Of a DNA stretch of 43,841 bases, positions 8,109-16,860 are shown piece by piece. Positions within the stretch are counted from its first letter, which is position 1; the number at the start of each line of letters is the position of its first letter. Under the pieces are notes generated by a model. It was not told where the DNA came from. It searched no databases and saw only the letters and a list, made by a program, of their open reading frames with translations. This DNA comes from Alphaproteobacteria bacterium (lineage in GTDB: Bacteria; Pseudomonadota; Alphaproteobacteria; CAAHEQ01; UBA3637), in contig JAFTEW010000045.1 in NCBI GenBank assembly GCA_017453485.1, forward strand, positions 1 through 43,841. Reading direction: 5' to 3'. A program made the position numbers and the translations under genes.

Positions 8109-8940
8109 TTTTCGGGGACAATCCGAATTTTACCGCATTTGCTCGCAAAAAAGAAATCAACATCGGAAGCGGCAACGGACGGGATAGTAAGAAGCCTTGG
8201 GCATAATCGCATCCGTTATCTTTCAACCACTTTTCCTGCTCGGGTGTTTCAATTCCTTCGGCCAAAACAATCAGCCCCAGAGAATGCCCCAATTCAATAA
8301 TCATACGCATAATGGTCTGATTAGCCGGCTTGTCAAATAAATCTTTAACAAATTCCCGATCAATTTTTAATTTATGCGTATTTAAGTTTTTAACATAGTT
8401 AAGGGAGGCATGACCCGTTCCAAAATCATCAATGGAGACCTTAATACCCATCTTCCGCAATTTTTGAAGCGTTTCCATCTCAAGGCCATCTGTGCTGAAT
8501 GAGCGGCTTTCTGTCACTTCACATTCTAATTTTTCCGGCAGGATTGAGTATTGATTCAGGCTGTTTTCAATCGTTTCCAACAAAACCGGATCCTGTAATT
8601 GAACAACAGACAGATTAACAGACATAAACAAATCTTCAAAACCGACCGCATACAGTTCACGTAGATCGTGCAGGGTCTGATTAAATAAAAATGGCGTAAA
8701 CGAGTTAATCAATCCTGTTTCTTCCAAGACAGGGATGAAGTCATTTGGCGGAATAATACCGTTCGGACTTTCCCAACGAATCAGTGCTTCTAATCCCGTC
8801 ACTTGCCCTGTTTTTAAATCCCATTCCGGTTGATAGTAAAATGTGAATTCATCATGGGTCAGTGCCCGACGCAAATCGGTAGCTCCAATGACCCGTTTTC
8901 GGGAAGCAAACAAATTTTGAAGCGATTGAAAAAAACTCAT
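8101..8940 (-). CDS. EAL-domain cyclic-di-GMP phosphodiesterase
   Basis: The protein has 279 residues and is almost entirely one EAL domain, with only a 20-residue N-terminal helix and no transmembrane, PAS or GGDEF part. The catalytic set is intact: E51 in LEALIRW, N109 in SVNLS, E141 in CEVTES, D171-D172 in DDFGTG, K192 in KLKIDREFV, E229 in LAEGIET and Q248. It should hydrolyse c-di-GMP to pGpG. It is the first gene of a two-gene unit with the TrhP-like gene. No other c-di-GMP enzyme is visible in the window. Confidence 0.93.
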   Translation of the reverse strand: MSFFQSLQNLFASRKRVIGATDLRRALTHDEFTFYYQPEWDLKTGQVTGLEALIRWESPNGIIPPNDFIPVLEETGLINSFTPFLFNQTLHDLRELYAVGFEDLFMSVNLSVVQLQDPVLLETIENSLNQYSILPEKLECEVTESRSFSTDGLEMETLQKLRKMGIKVSIDDFGTGHASLNYVKNLNTHKLKIDREFVKDLFDKPANQTIMRMIIELGHSLGLIVLAEGIETPEQEKWLKDNGCDYAQGFLLSRPLPLPMLISFLRANAVKFGLSPKND

Positions 8941-9021
8941 TTTAAACCTCTTAATTTAAGTTGATTTACTTTCCTTATACACAATCTTTTTGGAAAAAGC
9001 ACGCTTTTTTTAAAAAAACAA

Positions 9022-9050
9022 TACACTTTTTTTATTTTTTTGGTTATAAT
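9022..9050 (+). promoter_or_regulatory. Promoter of the gpmI operon
   Basis: A weak -35 TACACT (9022-9027) and perfect TATAAT (9045-9050) are separated by 17 nt, about 50 nt before gpmI. Confidence 0.5.
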
Positions 9051-9102
9051 AGCCCTCAAACGAAACGCAAAATAAAGTCAGAAATGAAAGGAAAAGGAAA
9101 TT

Positions 9103-10638
9103 ATGACAAGACAAAAACCTGTTGTCCTATGTATCTTAGACGGTTGGGGTTATCGTAAAGAAGTGGAAAATAACGCTATTGAAATGGCAAATACGCCCGT
9201 TTGGCATCAGTTGGTTCAACAATATCCGACAGCCATGATTCAAACATCCGGTCTGAATGTCGGATTACCGGACGGACAGATGGGAAACTCGGAAGTCGGA
9301 CATACAAATTTAGGGGCCGGTCGCGTTGTGATGCAGGATTTGCCCCGAATTGATGCCGCCATTTCAGATGGAACACTGGCCAAAAACCCGGTTTTACTGG
9401 ATTTGATTCAAGCTTTAAAGAAAACAAACGGGACCTGTCATTTAATGGGATTGCTGGGCCCGGGTGGCGTTCACGCCAAACAAAATCACATTGTGGCCTT
9501 AGCCCAAATTTTGGATAAAGCCGGCATTCCGGTCGTCATACATGGTTTCTTGGACGGTCGGGATACACCGCCCGATTCGGCTCGCGGTTTCGTAGCTGAA
9601 TTAGAAAAAGATATTACTGATTTACACCATGTCAGTATCGGGACACTCGGCGGACGGTATTATGCCATGGATCGGGATAACCGCTGGGAACGGGTTGATT
9701 TGGCCTATCGGGCCCTAGTGACAGCTGATGCTCCGCGATTCGCCACGGCCGATTCGGCAATTGCGGCTTCATACAGTAATAAAGTTTTCGATGAATTTAT
9801 GATTCCGGCCGTTATCGGGAACTACCAGGGGATGAAAGACGGTGACGGATTGATTATGGCGAATTATCGTTCCGACCGGGCCCGTGAAATTACCCGAATG
9901 CTGTTGCAACCGGATTTTTCTTTGGCAGACAGGGGACAAGTCGTGCACTTCGCAGCAGCGGTTGCCATGACGGAATATTCAACGGAACATACGCAATGGA
10001 TGAAGATTTTATTCCCGCCGGAAGATTTAAAGAACATTTTTGGAGAGGTCGTTTCAAATGCCGGTTTAAAGCAATTGCGAATCGCGGAAACGGAAAAATA
10101 TGCCCATGTCACATTCTTTTTTAACGGCGGGAAAGAGACTCTTTTCCCGTTAGAGGAACGTATTCTGGTCCCAAGTCCCAAGGTTGCAACCTATGATTTA
10201 AAACCGGAAATGTCGGCATATGAAGTGACGGATAAATTGGTGGACGTCATTAATCGCGATTTATTTGATGTTATTATCGTTAACTATGCCAACGGAGATA
10301 TGGTGGGTCACACCGGTGTTTTAAAAGCTGCCATTCAAGCAGCAGAAGCCGTCGATTCTTGTATTGGTCGGGTCATTGATTCCGTTAAGGCCAAGGGCGG
10401 TGTTATGTTCATTACGGCTGACCATGGGAATGCCGAACAAATGGTAGATCCTAAAACGGGTGCTCCATGGACAGCCCATACCGCTACACCGGTCAAAGCT
10501 GTATTGGTAAATGCTCCGGCTGATGTCACGGGCTTGGCTGACGGACGGTTATGCGATGTAGCACCGACCCTGTTGGCTTTGTTGAATTTACCGCAACCGG
10601 CAGAAATGACGGGGCATTCTCTGTTAAAAAAGGGGTAG
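9103..10638 (+). CDS. gpmI: Cofactor-independent phosphoglycerate mutase
   Basis: The enzyme interconverts 3- and 2-phosphoglycerate in glycolysis using two metal ions. The protein has 511 residues, the normal length. Visible metal and active-site residues include D13 in ILDGWG, S63 in MGNSEVGH (the phosphoserine), the HGFLDGRDTPP block, and ADHGN near 439-443. AAAGGAAAAGGAAATT precedes the ATG. It heads a four-gene operon with envC, ctpA and rppH, an order common in alphaproteobacteria. Confidence 0.97.
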   Translation: MTRQKPVVLCILDGWGYRKEVENNAIEMANTPVWHQLVQQYPTAMIQTSGLNVGLPDGQMGNSEVGHTNLGAGRVVMQDLPRIDAAISDGTLAKNPVLLDLIQALKKTNGTCHLMGLLGPGGVHAKQNHIVALAQILDKAGIPVVIHGFLDGRDTPPDSARGFVAELEKDITDLHHVSIGTLGGRYYAMDRDNRWERVDLAYRALVTADAPRFATADSAIAASYSNKVFDEFMIPAVIGNYQGMKDGDGLIMANYRSDRAREITRMLLQPDFSLADRGQVVHFAAAVAMTEYSTEHTQWMKILFPPEDLKNIFGEVVSNAGLKQLRIAETEKYAHVTFFFNGGKETLFPLEERILVPSPKVATYDLKPEMSAYEVTDKLVDVINRDLFDVIIVNYANGDMVGHTGVLKAAIQAAEAVDSCIGRVIDSVKAKGGVMFITADHGNAEQMVDPKTGAPWTAHTATPVKAVLVNAPADVTGLADGRLCDVAPTLLALLNLPQPAEMTGHSLLKKG

Positions 10639-10639
10639 A

Positions 10640-11806
10640 ATGAAACAGTTTGTATTCTTGATATGCTTATTGTCTGTCGCGCCGGTTTGGGCCGCCCAAC
10701 CGACACAGGCAGATTTACGGCATATCGAGAATCAAATTCGTCAGGAGCAACGGGCCAGTGAAATCAGTGGCCGAAAGGCTGCCGAATTATCCGGTGAAGT
10801 CAAGTCTGTTCAAAAACAAATGGTACGTTTGGCTAAAAGCGTTCAGGAAAAAGAAGATGACCTGACCCGATTGGAAAATCGCTTTCAACAAATGACAGTG
10901 CGCCAAAAAGAACTGGAAGAACGGTTGGCTTTGACGGACAAACAAATCGTTCAGGTCGTCACCGGCTTTCAAACATTGGCCTTACGCCCCCCGGAATTGG
11001 CTTTATTACACGTTAAGACTCCTTTGGATACCCTACGCAGCCGAATGTTGATGGGATACAGTTTACCGATTGTGCAAAGTTCCAATCGTCAGATTCGTTC
11101 GGATCTGGCTGAACTGTCACGATTAAAATCCGATATTCAGGCTCAAATGGTCCGAATTAAATCAACCCGCACGCAATTAACCGAACAATCTTCCCAAATG
11201 GATCGCTTGTTGCAGCAAAAATCAATGCTACAAGCCCAATACCAGGTATCACAAGCCCAATCACGGGAACGCGTCAAAAATTTAGCAACTCAGGCCAAGG
11301 ATTTAAAGGACCTGTTGGATAAATTGGAACGGGAAAAAAAACAAGCTACACAAGCAGCCTTACAACGAGCTCAGGATAATCGGCCGAGCATCCGACGTCC
11401 CATTTCTCAATCAACCGCTTCATTTGCCAAAGCCCATGGTCGATTACCCTACCCGATTCGCGGCCGAATAACGGGGGCTTTTGGGGCCGAAATGATTGGC
11501 GGAGCGCATGCCAAAGGTATTACAATCACCGGCCGACCGGCAGCCCGTGTCATTGCACCGTTTGATGGAACGGTCCTGTTTGCGGGACCTTTTAAAGATT
11601 ATGGACAGTTGATTATTTTAGATCATGGGGATAATTACTTGACATTACTGGCTGGAATGGATACGATTAATCCTACCGTCGGGCAACAGGTTTTAGCCGG
11701 TGAACCGATCGGGCGGATTAAGGAATCCAAACCGAACCTATACATTGAGATTCGACAGGACGGTCAGGCTATTGATCCGACGTCTTGGTTTTCGGGGAAT
11801 AGTTAA
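10640..11806 (+). CDS. envC: EnvC-like murein hydrolase activator
   Basis: The protein has 388 residues: signal peptide (1-18), long coiled coil (about 24-245), then an M23/LytM domain (about 275-385). The LytM zinc ligands are not intact. The usual HxxxD is replaced by an AHAKGITI segment, and the usual HxH is replaced by LYIEIRQ. It is therefore probably a non-catalytic activator of amidases during cell separation, as in the EnvC family. It starts 1 nt after the gpmI stop and is followed by ctpA 15 nt later. Confidence 0.85.
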   Translation: MKQFVFLICLLSVAPVWAAQPTQADLRHIENQIRQEQRASEISGRKAAELSGEVKSVQKQMVRLAKSVQEKEDDLTRLENRFQQMTVRQKELEERLALTDKQIVQVVTGFQTLALRPPELALLHVKTPLDTLRSRMLMGYSLPIVQSSNRQIRSDLAELSRLKSDIQAQMVRIKSTRTQLTEQSSQMDRLLQQKSMLQAQYQVSQAQSRERVKNLATQAKDLKDLLDKLEREKKQATQAALQRAQDNRPSIRRPISQSTASFAKAHGRLPYPIRGRITGAFGAEMIGGAHAKGITITGRPAARVIAPFDGTVLFAGPFKDYGQLIILDHGDNYLTLLAGMDTINPTVGQQVLAGEPIGRIKESKPNLYIEIRQDGQAIDPTSWFSGNS

Positions 11807-11821
11807 AAAGGAGAACAGATA

Positions 11822-13165
11822 ATGCATTATCAAAAAATTATATTCGGTTTCTTAGGCCTTTGCCTGATGTCTTGCTCAGCGATGGCAACATCGGCCGGAG
11901 TTAAAGAATCGGATAAGCCGAAAAAAGACCCCTATGTCTTAATGGAACTGTTCGGTGCTGTTTTTAATGAGGTAAAATCCGAATATGTGGAAGAAACAGA
12001 CGATCAAAAATTAATTGAAACAGCCATTGACGGAATGTTAACATCACTGGATCCGCATTCCGGATTTATGGATGCCGATTCCTTTGCCGATATGGAAACA
12101 CAGACAAAGGGAGAATTCGGAGGATTGGGGATTGAGGTTAGTTCCGAAGACGGCTTTGTGCGTGTAATGTCGCCGATTGATGATACCCCAGCCTTTAAAG
12201 CGGGGCTTCAAACAGGTGATTATATCACGCATATTGATGGGTTATCCGTTGTAGGGTTATCCCTGAACGAAGCGGTTAAAAAAATGCGGGGTAAAGTCGG
12301 AACAAAGGTGACTCTGACTATTTCACGAAAAGATTCCGATTCGTTTGATGTGACGATTACCCGGGATATCATAAAAGTCAAGCCCGTCAAATTTGAAGCC
12401 AAGGGTGATGTCGGCTATGTACGGATTGTTTCGTTCAGCGAAAAAACGGAGGAAATGACCCGGCAGGCCATTGAAAAATTGATAAAAGATATCGGTTCAG
12501 ATAAAATTCACGGTTTGATTTTTGATTTACGCAACAACCCCGGCGGATTGTTGGATCAGGCCATCGGTGTTTGCGATCTGGTTTTGGATAGCGGCGAAAT
12601 TGTTTCTACGCGTTCTCGGCGACCGGAAGATACAACACGGTTTTCCGCCCACAAGGGAGATATTACGAACGGCCTGCCGATTGTGGTTATGATTAACGAA
12701 GGTTCCGCCTCGGCTTCTGAAATTGTGGCCGGTGCCTTACAAGACCATCATCGGGCTCTGATTGTCGGATTAAAATCCTTTGGAAAAGGGTCGGTTCAAA
12801 CCATCCGGTCTGTTCCCGGTTTTGGCGGTATTCGTTTAACAACCGCACGGTATTATACACCATCCGGCACCTCTATTCAGGCAAAAGGAATCACACCGGA
12901 CATTACCATACCGCGGGCCGAAATTGAAGAACAACCCATCATTACCGGCTTCGGCGAACAAAATCTGCCAAAAGCCATTTCTTCACAAGTCGGTAAAAAG
13001 GCCAGTGAAACAGATAAAATTAAATCAACCAAGGTGGCAGACACCTTAAAGCACAAGAAAAAAGAAAATGATAAAGATGATAAAGATAAACCGAAAACAG
13101 ATTATCAGTTGGACCGGGCCATTGATATCCTACATGCGGTTTATTTAACTCAAAAACGAGATTAA
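11822..13165 (+). CDS. ctpA: Carboxy-terminal processing protease (S41)
   Basis: The protein has 447 residues and acts in the periplasm. It has a signal sequence ending near LCLMSCSAMA; the LMSC could also act as an imperfect lipobox. A PDZ domain lies at about 97-185, with GFGGLG-type carboxylate loop EFGGLGIEV. The S41 core has nucleophile Ser297 in GSASASEIVAG and the general base Lys322 in SFGKGSVQT, 25 residues apart as in CtpA/CtpB. The C-terminal 60 residues are Lys/Asp-rich and low in complexity. It probably trims murein hydrolases or lipoproteins together with the adjacent EnvC. The substrate is inference. Confidence 0.95.
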   Translation: MHYQKIIFGFLGLCLMSCSAMATSAGVKESDKPKKDPYVLMELFGAVFNEVKSEYVEETDDQKLIETAIDGMLTSLDPHSGFMDADSFADMETQTKGEFGGLGIEVSSEDGFVRVMSPIDDTPAFKAGLQTGDYITHIDGLSVVGLSLNEAVKKMRGKVGTKVTLTISRKDSDSFDVTITRDIIKVKPVKFEAKGDVGYVRIVSFSEKTEEMTRQAIEKLIKDIGSDKIHGLIFDLRNNPGGLLDQAIGVCDLVLDSGEIVSTRSRRPEDTTRFSAHKGDITNGLPIVVMINEGSASASEIVAGALQDHHRALIVGLKSFGKGSVQTIRSVPGFGGIRLTTARYYTPSGTSIQAKGITPDITIPRAEIEEQPIITGFGEQNLPKAISSQVGKKASETDKIKSTKVADTLKHKKKENDKDDKDKPKTDYQLDRAIDILHAVYLTQKRD

Positions 13166-13177
13166 AGGAGTATCAGA

Positions 13178-13660
13178 GTGACAAAAGGTTATCGTCCTAA
13201 TGTAGGCATGATGATTATCAATTCGGATAAAAAGGTTTTGATGTGCACCCGAATCCATTCCGAAGGTCAAGCCTATCGTTTGCAAATGCCGCAAGGCGGT
13301 ATTGATAAAGGGGAGACTCCGGTTCAGGCCGTTTACCGTGAAATGCGGGAAGAAATCGGACTACACCCGGAGGATGTGCGTTTTATGGCTTCAACCCGCA
13401 AATGGTATAAATACGATTTGCCCGAATCGGTTCGCAAGAAAAAATCCATTCGGGGGCAACGACAAAAATGGTTTTTGTTTTTGTTGGCCGCTGCCGAAGA
13501 TAAAATTGATTTTACAACTGATAAATTTCAAGAATTTGTCGGCTATGAATGGGTCGATTTAGAGATGGTCTCCTCATCCGTCATTCCGTTTAAAAAGCCC
13601 GTCTATGATCAGGTTGTCAATGATTTCAGGCCCTTTATCGAACGGTTAAAAACGGCCTGA
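13178..13660 (+). CDS. rppH: RNA pyrophosphohydrolase (Nudix)
   Basis: The protein has 160 residues, read from a GTG start with AAAGGAG 8 nt upstream. It removes pyrophosphate from 5'-triphosphorylated mRNA or di-adenosine polyphosphates. GYRPNVG (4-10) is the RppH start signature. The Nudix box runs from G40 to L62 with R54-E55 and E58-E59 intact. It is the last gene of the gpmI operon and ends 1 nt from a convergent gene. Confidence 0.95.
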   Translation: MTKGYRPNVGMMIINSDKKVLMCTRIHSEGQAYRLQMPQGGIDKGETPVQAVYREMREEIGLHPEDVRFMASTRKWYKYDLPESVRKKKSIRGQRQKWFLFLLAAAEDKIDFTTDKFQEFVGYEWVDLEMVSSSVIPFKKPVYDQVVNDFRPFIERLKTA

Positions 13661-13661
13661 T

Positions 13662-14366
13662 CTACATACCATAGGCTGCACCGCGTAAGCGTTTCATTTG
13701 TTCAACCGTCATTTGCTTGGCAGTCGAATCTTTTTGCCGTTTTTCTTCCAGGTTGCGATCGGCTTTATCCTGCCGTTTTTGTTCATGAATGGTATCGGCC
13801 GGAGTTGAATTTTCCCTTAATTTTTTCTGCATAATCGAATCGACATGCTTACCGCTTTCCTTAGACAACGTCTTCAAATTTTGTGCCATATCGGAACTGT
13901 TGGTCGCAATTTCATTTCCCAGAGCACCGTCCATACCATTTTCTTTTAACTCACGCATCGCCTGAACAGTGTGCCCTGTTTCCATTTTCCGAACGGCATC
14001 TTTTTCCGTCACCGAAGATTGATGCGATTTCATTTTACGGATATTTTCTTTCAAGCGTTCTGTCGCTTTTTCCATTTTTTTTAGGCGTTCAGCATCTTTT
14101 TGAGAAACAGCCACCCCCAACTTTTCAGCCTGATTCACCTTTTCTCTTAATTTTTCGGGATTTCGTTCTTTGGTGATTTCGGCCGTTATTTTTTTGCGTT
14201 CTGCTTCTTTCAGACGCGTTTGTTCGGGCCGCCGGAAAGAACGCCGCATCTGTCCTGCCCGATGACGCATTTGTTCCCGTGTTTGAGTTTGAGAACGATC
14301 CAGTCGTGCTGCATATTTTTTGCGACTGAGTTCACGATTGATTCTGCTTTTATCAATAGTCACCAT
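13662..14366 (-). CDS. Basic coiled-coil protein of unknown function
   Basis: The protein has 234 residues, no signal peptide and no membrane segment, and is very rich in Lys, Arg, Glu and Gln. Heptad-like stretches suggest long helices. The N-terminal 60 residues are strongly Arg/Gln-rich and could bind nucleic acid. AGGAGG precedes the ATG by 7 nt and a strong promoter lies just upstream, divergent from the MoxR operon. No family is recognised. Confidence 0.7.
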   Translation of the reverse strand: MVTIDKSRINRELSRKKYAARLDRSQTQTREQMRHRAGQMRRSFRRPEQTRLKEAERKKITAEITKERNPEKLREKVNQAEKLGVAVSQKDAERLKKMEKATERLKENIRKMKSHQSSVTEKDAVRKMETGHTVQAMRELKENGMDGALGNEIATNSSDMAQNLKTLSKESGKHVDSIMQKKLRENSTPADTIHEQKRQDKADRNLEEKRQKDSTAKQMTVEQMKRLRGAAYGM

Positions 14367-14389
14367 ACTCGTTCCTCCTCTCTACTTTT

Positions 14390-14418
14390 ATTATATCGCT
14401 TTTTTCAATTTTTGTCCA
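14390..14418 (-). promoter_or_regulatory. Promoter of the basic coiled-coil gene
   Basis: TGGACA (14418-14413) and TATAAT (14395-14390) are separated by 17 nt. It is back-to-back with the MoxR promoter at 14428. Confidence 0.7.
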
Positions 14419-14427
14419 GAAAAAGAT

Positions 14428-14456
14428 TTGCAATTCATCTAAAAACGCGATATATT
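14428..14456 (+). promoter_or_regulatory. Promoter of the MoxR operon
   Basis: TTGCAA (14428-14433) and TATATT (14451-14456) are separated by 17 nt, about 30 nt before the chosen start codon. Confidence 0.65.
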
Positions 14457-14486
14457 GGTGGAAAACTTTTTATGGGGAGAATTAAA

Positions 14487-15449
14487 ATGAGTTCAATCAA
14501 AGAACGTTTCATCGAATTACAAAACTATTTAAACACGCAAATTGTCGGCCAAAGTGATCTAATTCAGAAATTGTTGTTGGCGTTATTAAGTGACGGTCAC
14601 TTGCTTGTGGAAGGATTGCCCGGGTTAGCAAAAACAAAAGCGGTTAAGGTATTATCCGGCACATTGGATTCCGGCTTTCAACGCATTCAGTTTACACCTG
14701 ATTTATTGCCGTCCGATGTGACGGGCAGTGATGTTTATCGGCCGGAAACAGGCTCGTTTACCTTTAAAAAAGGACCTATTTTTAATAATTTGATTTTGGC
14801 TGATGAAATTAACCGGGCGCCGGCTAAGGTTCAATCTGCCCTGTTGGAAGCTATGGGTGAACGGCAAGTGACGGTCGGAAATGAAACATACCGTCTGCCG
14901 GATTTATTTATGGTCTTGGCCACGCAAAACCCCATTGAACAGGAAGGAACCTATAATCTGCCGGAAGCGCAATTAGATCGTTTTTTAATGTATGTAAAAG
15001 TTTCCTATCCCGATATTGAGGCGGAACGTAAAATTTTAAAACTCATCCAAGGCGAAGAGAAAAAAATCGCTCCACCGCATTTTGATAAAATCACGCAAGA
15101 TCAAATTTTTCAGGCCCGGCAAGAAGTTTTGGATATCTATATGTCCCCGGAAATGGAAGAATACTTGGTTCAATTCATTATGGCCACCCGGCATCCGGAA
15201 GTTTATGGCGAAGACGTAGCCAAATTATTGCAATACGGTGTCAGTCCCCGTGGCACGATTGCTTTGGATTTGATTGCCCGTGCTTCGGCATGGTTAAGCG
15301 GACGGGACTTTGTCATTCCTCGTGATATTCAAGGAGCCATTCCCGATGTTCTGCGGCACCGCATTATTTTGTCCTTTGAGGCAAAATCGGCCCGCATGAC
15401 CGCCGATGATGTTTTGAAAAAATTATTGGAACGTGTACCCCTGCCGTAA
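14487..15449 (+). CDS. MoxR-family AAA+ ATPase
   Basis: The protein has 320 residues from ATG 14487, behind a GGGGAGA site; longer in-frame starts run through the promoter. Walker A is GLPGLAKT (43-50) and Walker B is LILADE (102-107), with sensor-1 ATQNP and the MoxR-typical QLDRFL. MoxR ATPases act as chaperones that mature or insert protein complexes, usually together with DUF58 and vWA partners. It is the first gene of a four-gene operon with DUF58, DUF4381 and a TerB-like protein. Confidence 0.93.
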   Translation: MSSIKERFIELQNYLNTQIVGQSDLIQKLLLALLSDGHLLVEGLPGLAKTKAVKVLSGTLDSGFQRIQFTPDLLPSDVTGSDVYRPETGSFTFKKGPIFNNLILADEINRAPAKVQSALLEAMGERQVTVGNETYRLPDLFMVLATQNPIEQEGTYNLPEAQLDRFLMYVKVSYPDIEAERKILKLIQGEEKKIAPPHFDKITQDQIFQARQEVLDIYMSPEMEEYLVQFIMATRHPEVYGEDVAKLLQYGVSPRGTIALDLIARASAWLSGRDFVIPRDIQGAIPDVLRHRIILSFEAKSARMTADDVLKKLLERVPLP

Positions 15450-15458
15450 AGGAGAAAT

Positions 15459-16364
15459 ATGGATTACAGTCCCGTAACCGTCGATGAAGCCAGTTTACGT
15501 GCATTGCGTTCTTTGACGCATGAGGTAATCATGCGGGATTCAAAAAAGTTAGCCTACACCGGCAACGGCACGTCAAACTCTCCGTTTCGCACCCGGGGGC
15601 TGGATTTTCAGGAAATTCGAGCCTATCAACCCGGTGATGACGTGCGCCAGATTGATTGGCGAACAACGGCTAAACACGGCAAACCCTTTACCAAACTTTA
15701 TACAGATGAAAAAGAACGGCCGATTTACTTCATTTGCGACATGAGATCCCGCATGAAATTTGCCAGTCATGGCGATTTTAAGTCTGTTGTAGCCGCCCGC
15801 ATTACCATGTTTTTAGCATGGTTGATTGAGCGAAAAAAAGACCGAATCGGTTCCATTATCCTGACACCTGACCAAATTAAAAGTGTTGATTTGCGGGGAA
15901 ATGGGGGCATCAATGCCTTAATTGCCGATTTGGTTGACAGTGGTTCCCCCTATCCCGACAAGCAGGATACAACGACATTGGAACAGGCGTGTTTATTCTT
16001 GGCCCGAGAAGCAAAAAATGGAGCAACCATTTTTATATGCAGTGATTTCAGTGACCTGACACCCGAAGTTTTACATGTTTTAAATCGGCTGAGTGCCCGA
16101 CGCACCCTGGCTTTTTTTCACATTTACGACGAAATGGAAGCACAACTGCCTTACGGTTTTTGGACCATGACCGACGGAACAAAATCCGTGACAGTTGATA
16201 TGACGAATAAATCAGCCAGAGAAGCCTTTGAAAAGCCTTTTCAAGAGCACCTGCAAACCGTTAAAAAGACGATTGAGCAAAATGGTTGGGAGTATATATC
16301 TGTCAAAACAACAGATGATTATTTGGGCATTTTGGCAACTTATCTGAAAGAGGGAGGCCTATAA
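15459..16364 (+). CDS. DUF58 protein, MoxR partner
   Basis: The protein has 301 residues. The conserved DUF58 block lies near 47-90: a DFQEIRAYQPGDDVRQIDW stretch followed by TTAKHGKPFTKLY. The following part has a vWA-like Rossmann fold beginning YFICDMRSRM, with a second strand IFICSDFSDL. DUF58 proteins are thought to work with MoxR ATPases in assembling or activating envelope complexes. It lies 9 nt after moxR and 4 nt before the DUF4381 gene. Confidence 0.9.
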   Translation: MDYSPVTVDEASLRALRSLTHEVIMRDSKKLAYTGNGTSNSPFRTRGLDFQEIRAYQPGDDVRQIDWRTTAKHGKPFTKLYTDEKERPIYFICDMRSRMKFASHGDFKSVVAARITMFLAWLIERKKDRIGSIILTPDQIKSVDLRGNGGINALIADLVDSGSPYPDKQDTTTLEQACLFLAREAKNGATIFICSDFSDLTPEVLHVLNRLSARRTLAFFHIYDEMEAQLPYGFWTMTDGTKSVTVDMTNKSAREAFEKPFQEHLQTVKKTIEQNGWEYISVKTTDDYLGILATYLKEGGL

Positions 16365-16368
16365 AAGC

Positions 16369-16860
16369 ATGGATTTATCGGAATTACGTGATATCCATTT
16401 ACCAACCGAGCCTTCCTGGTGGCCGCCAGCCGTAGGATGGTGGTATTTGTTGGGAATCATCATCGGCGGGCTGATTGTGTTCGGGGCCGGTTATATGTAT
16501 TGGTGGACGCGTCCCAAACAATATGCGGTGCGAGAACTAGAAGGAATTTGTTCCAACCAAAAAAATGCGGTTTTGGCAGCGCGTCGCATTTCTGTTTTGT
16601 TAAAACGAATCGCCTTGCTGATTTATCCGCGGTCCAAAGTAGCAACTTTATCCGATGAAAAATGGATTGACTTTTTGATCTCAAAAATCGGGCAGGTATA
16701 TTCAGAGGCAGAATTGAATTTGTTGGCATCGGCCCCCTATATGCCGGAAGATGCCGTGATTTCAGTCGATTCACGTCTTTTATGCCAAAATACCCGAAAG
16801 GCCATATTAAAATTATTTAAGCGAGGAAAACATGAACATAAAAGCAGAAAACATAAATGA
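16369..16860 (+). CDS. DUF4381 single-pass membrane protein
   Basis: The protein has 163 residues. The N-terminal LRDIHLPTEPSWWPPAVGWW is the DUF4381 signature. It is followed by one membrane segment (about 23-46) and a cytosolic helical domain with a basic tail. DUF4381 genes usually sit between DUF58 and vWA (BatA-like) genes. Here the next gene is TerB-like instead, and it overlaps this gene by 29 nt. Confidence 0.88.
   Translation: MDLSELRDIHLPTEPSWWPPAVGWWYLLGIIIGGLIVFGAGYMYWWTRPKQYAVRELEGICSNQKNAVLAARRISVLLKRIALLIYPRSKVATLSDEKWIDFLISKIGQVYSEAELNLLASAPYMPEDAVISVDSRLLCQNTRKAILKLFKRGKHEHKSRKHK

Noticed and set aside
10640-11806. Active M23 metallopeptidase
   Set aside because: The zinc-binding His/Asp positions are replaced, so an EnvC-type activator is more likely than an enzyme.
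14220-14486. Long N-terminal extension of the MoxR gene
   Set aside because: It would overlap the divergent gene and both promoters; MoxR proteins start close to the ATG at 14487.
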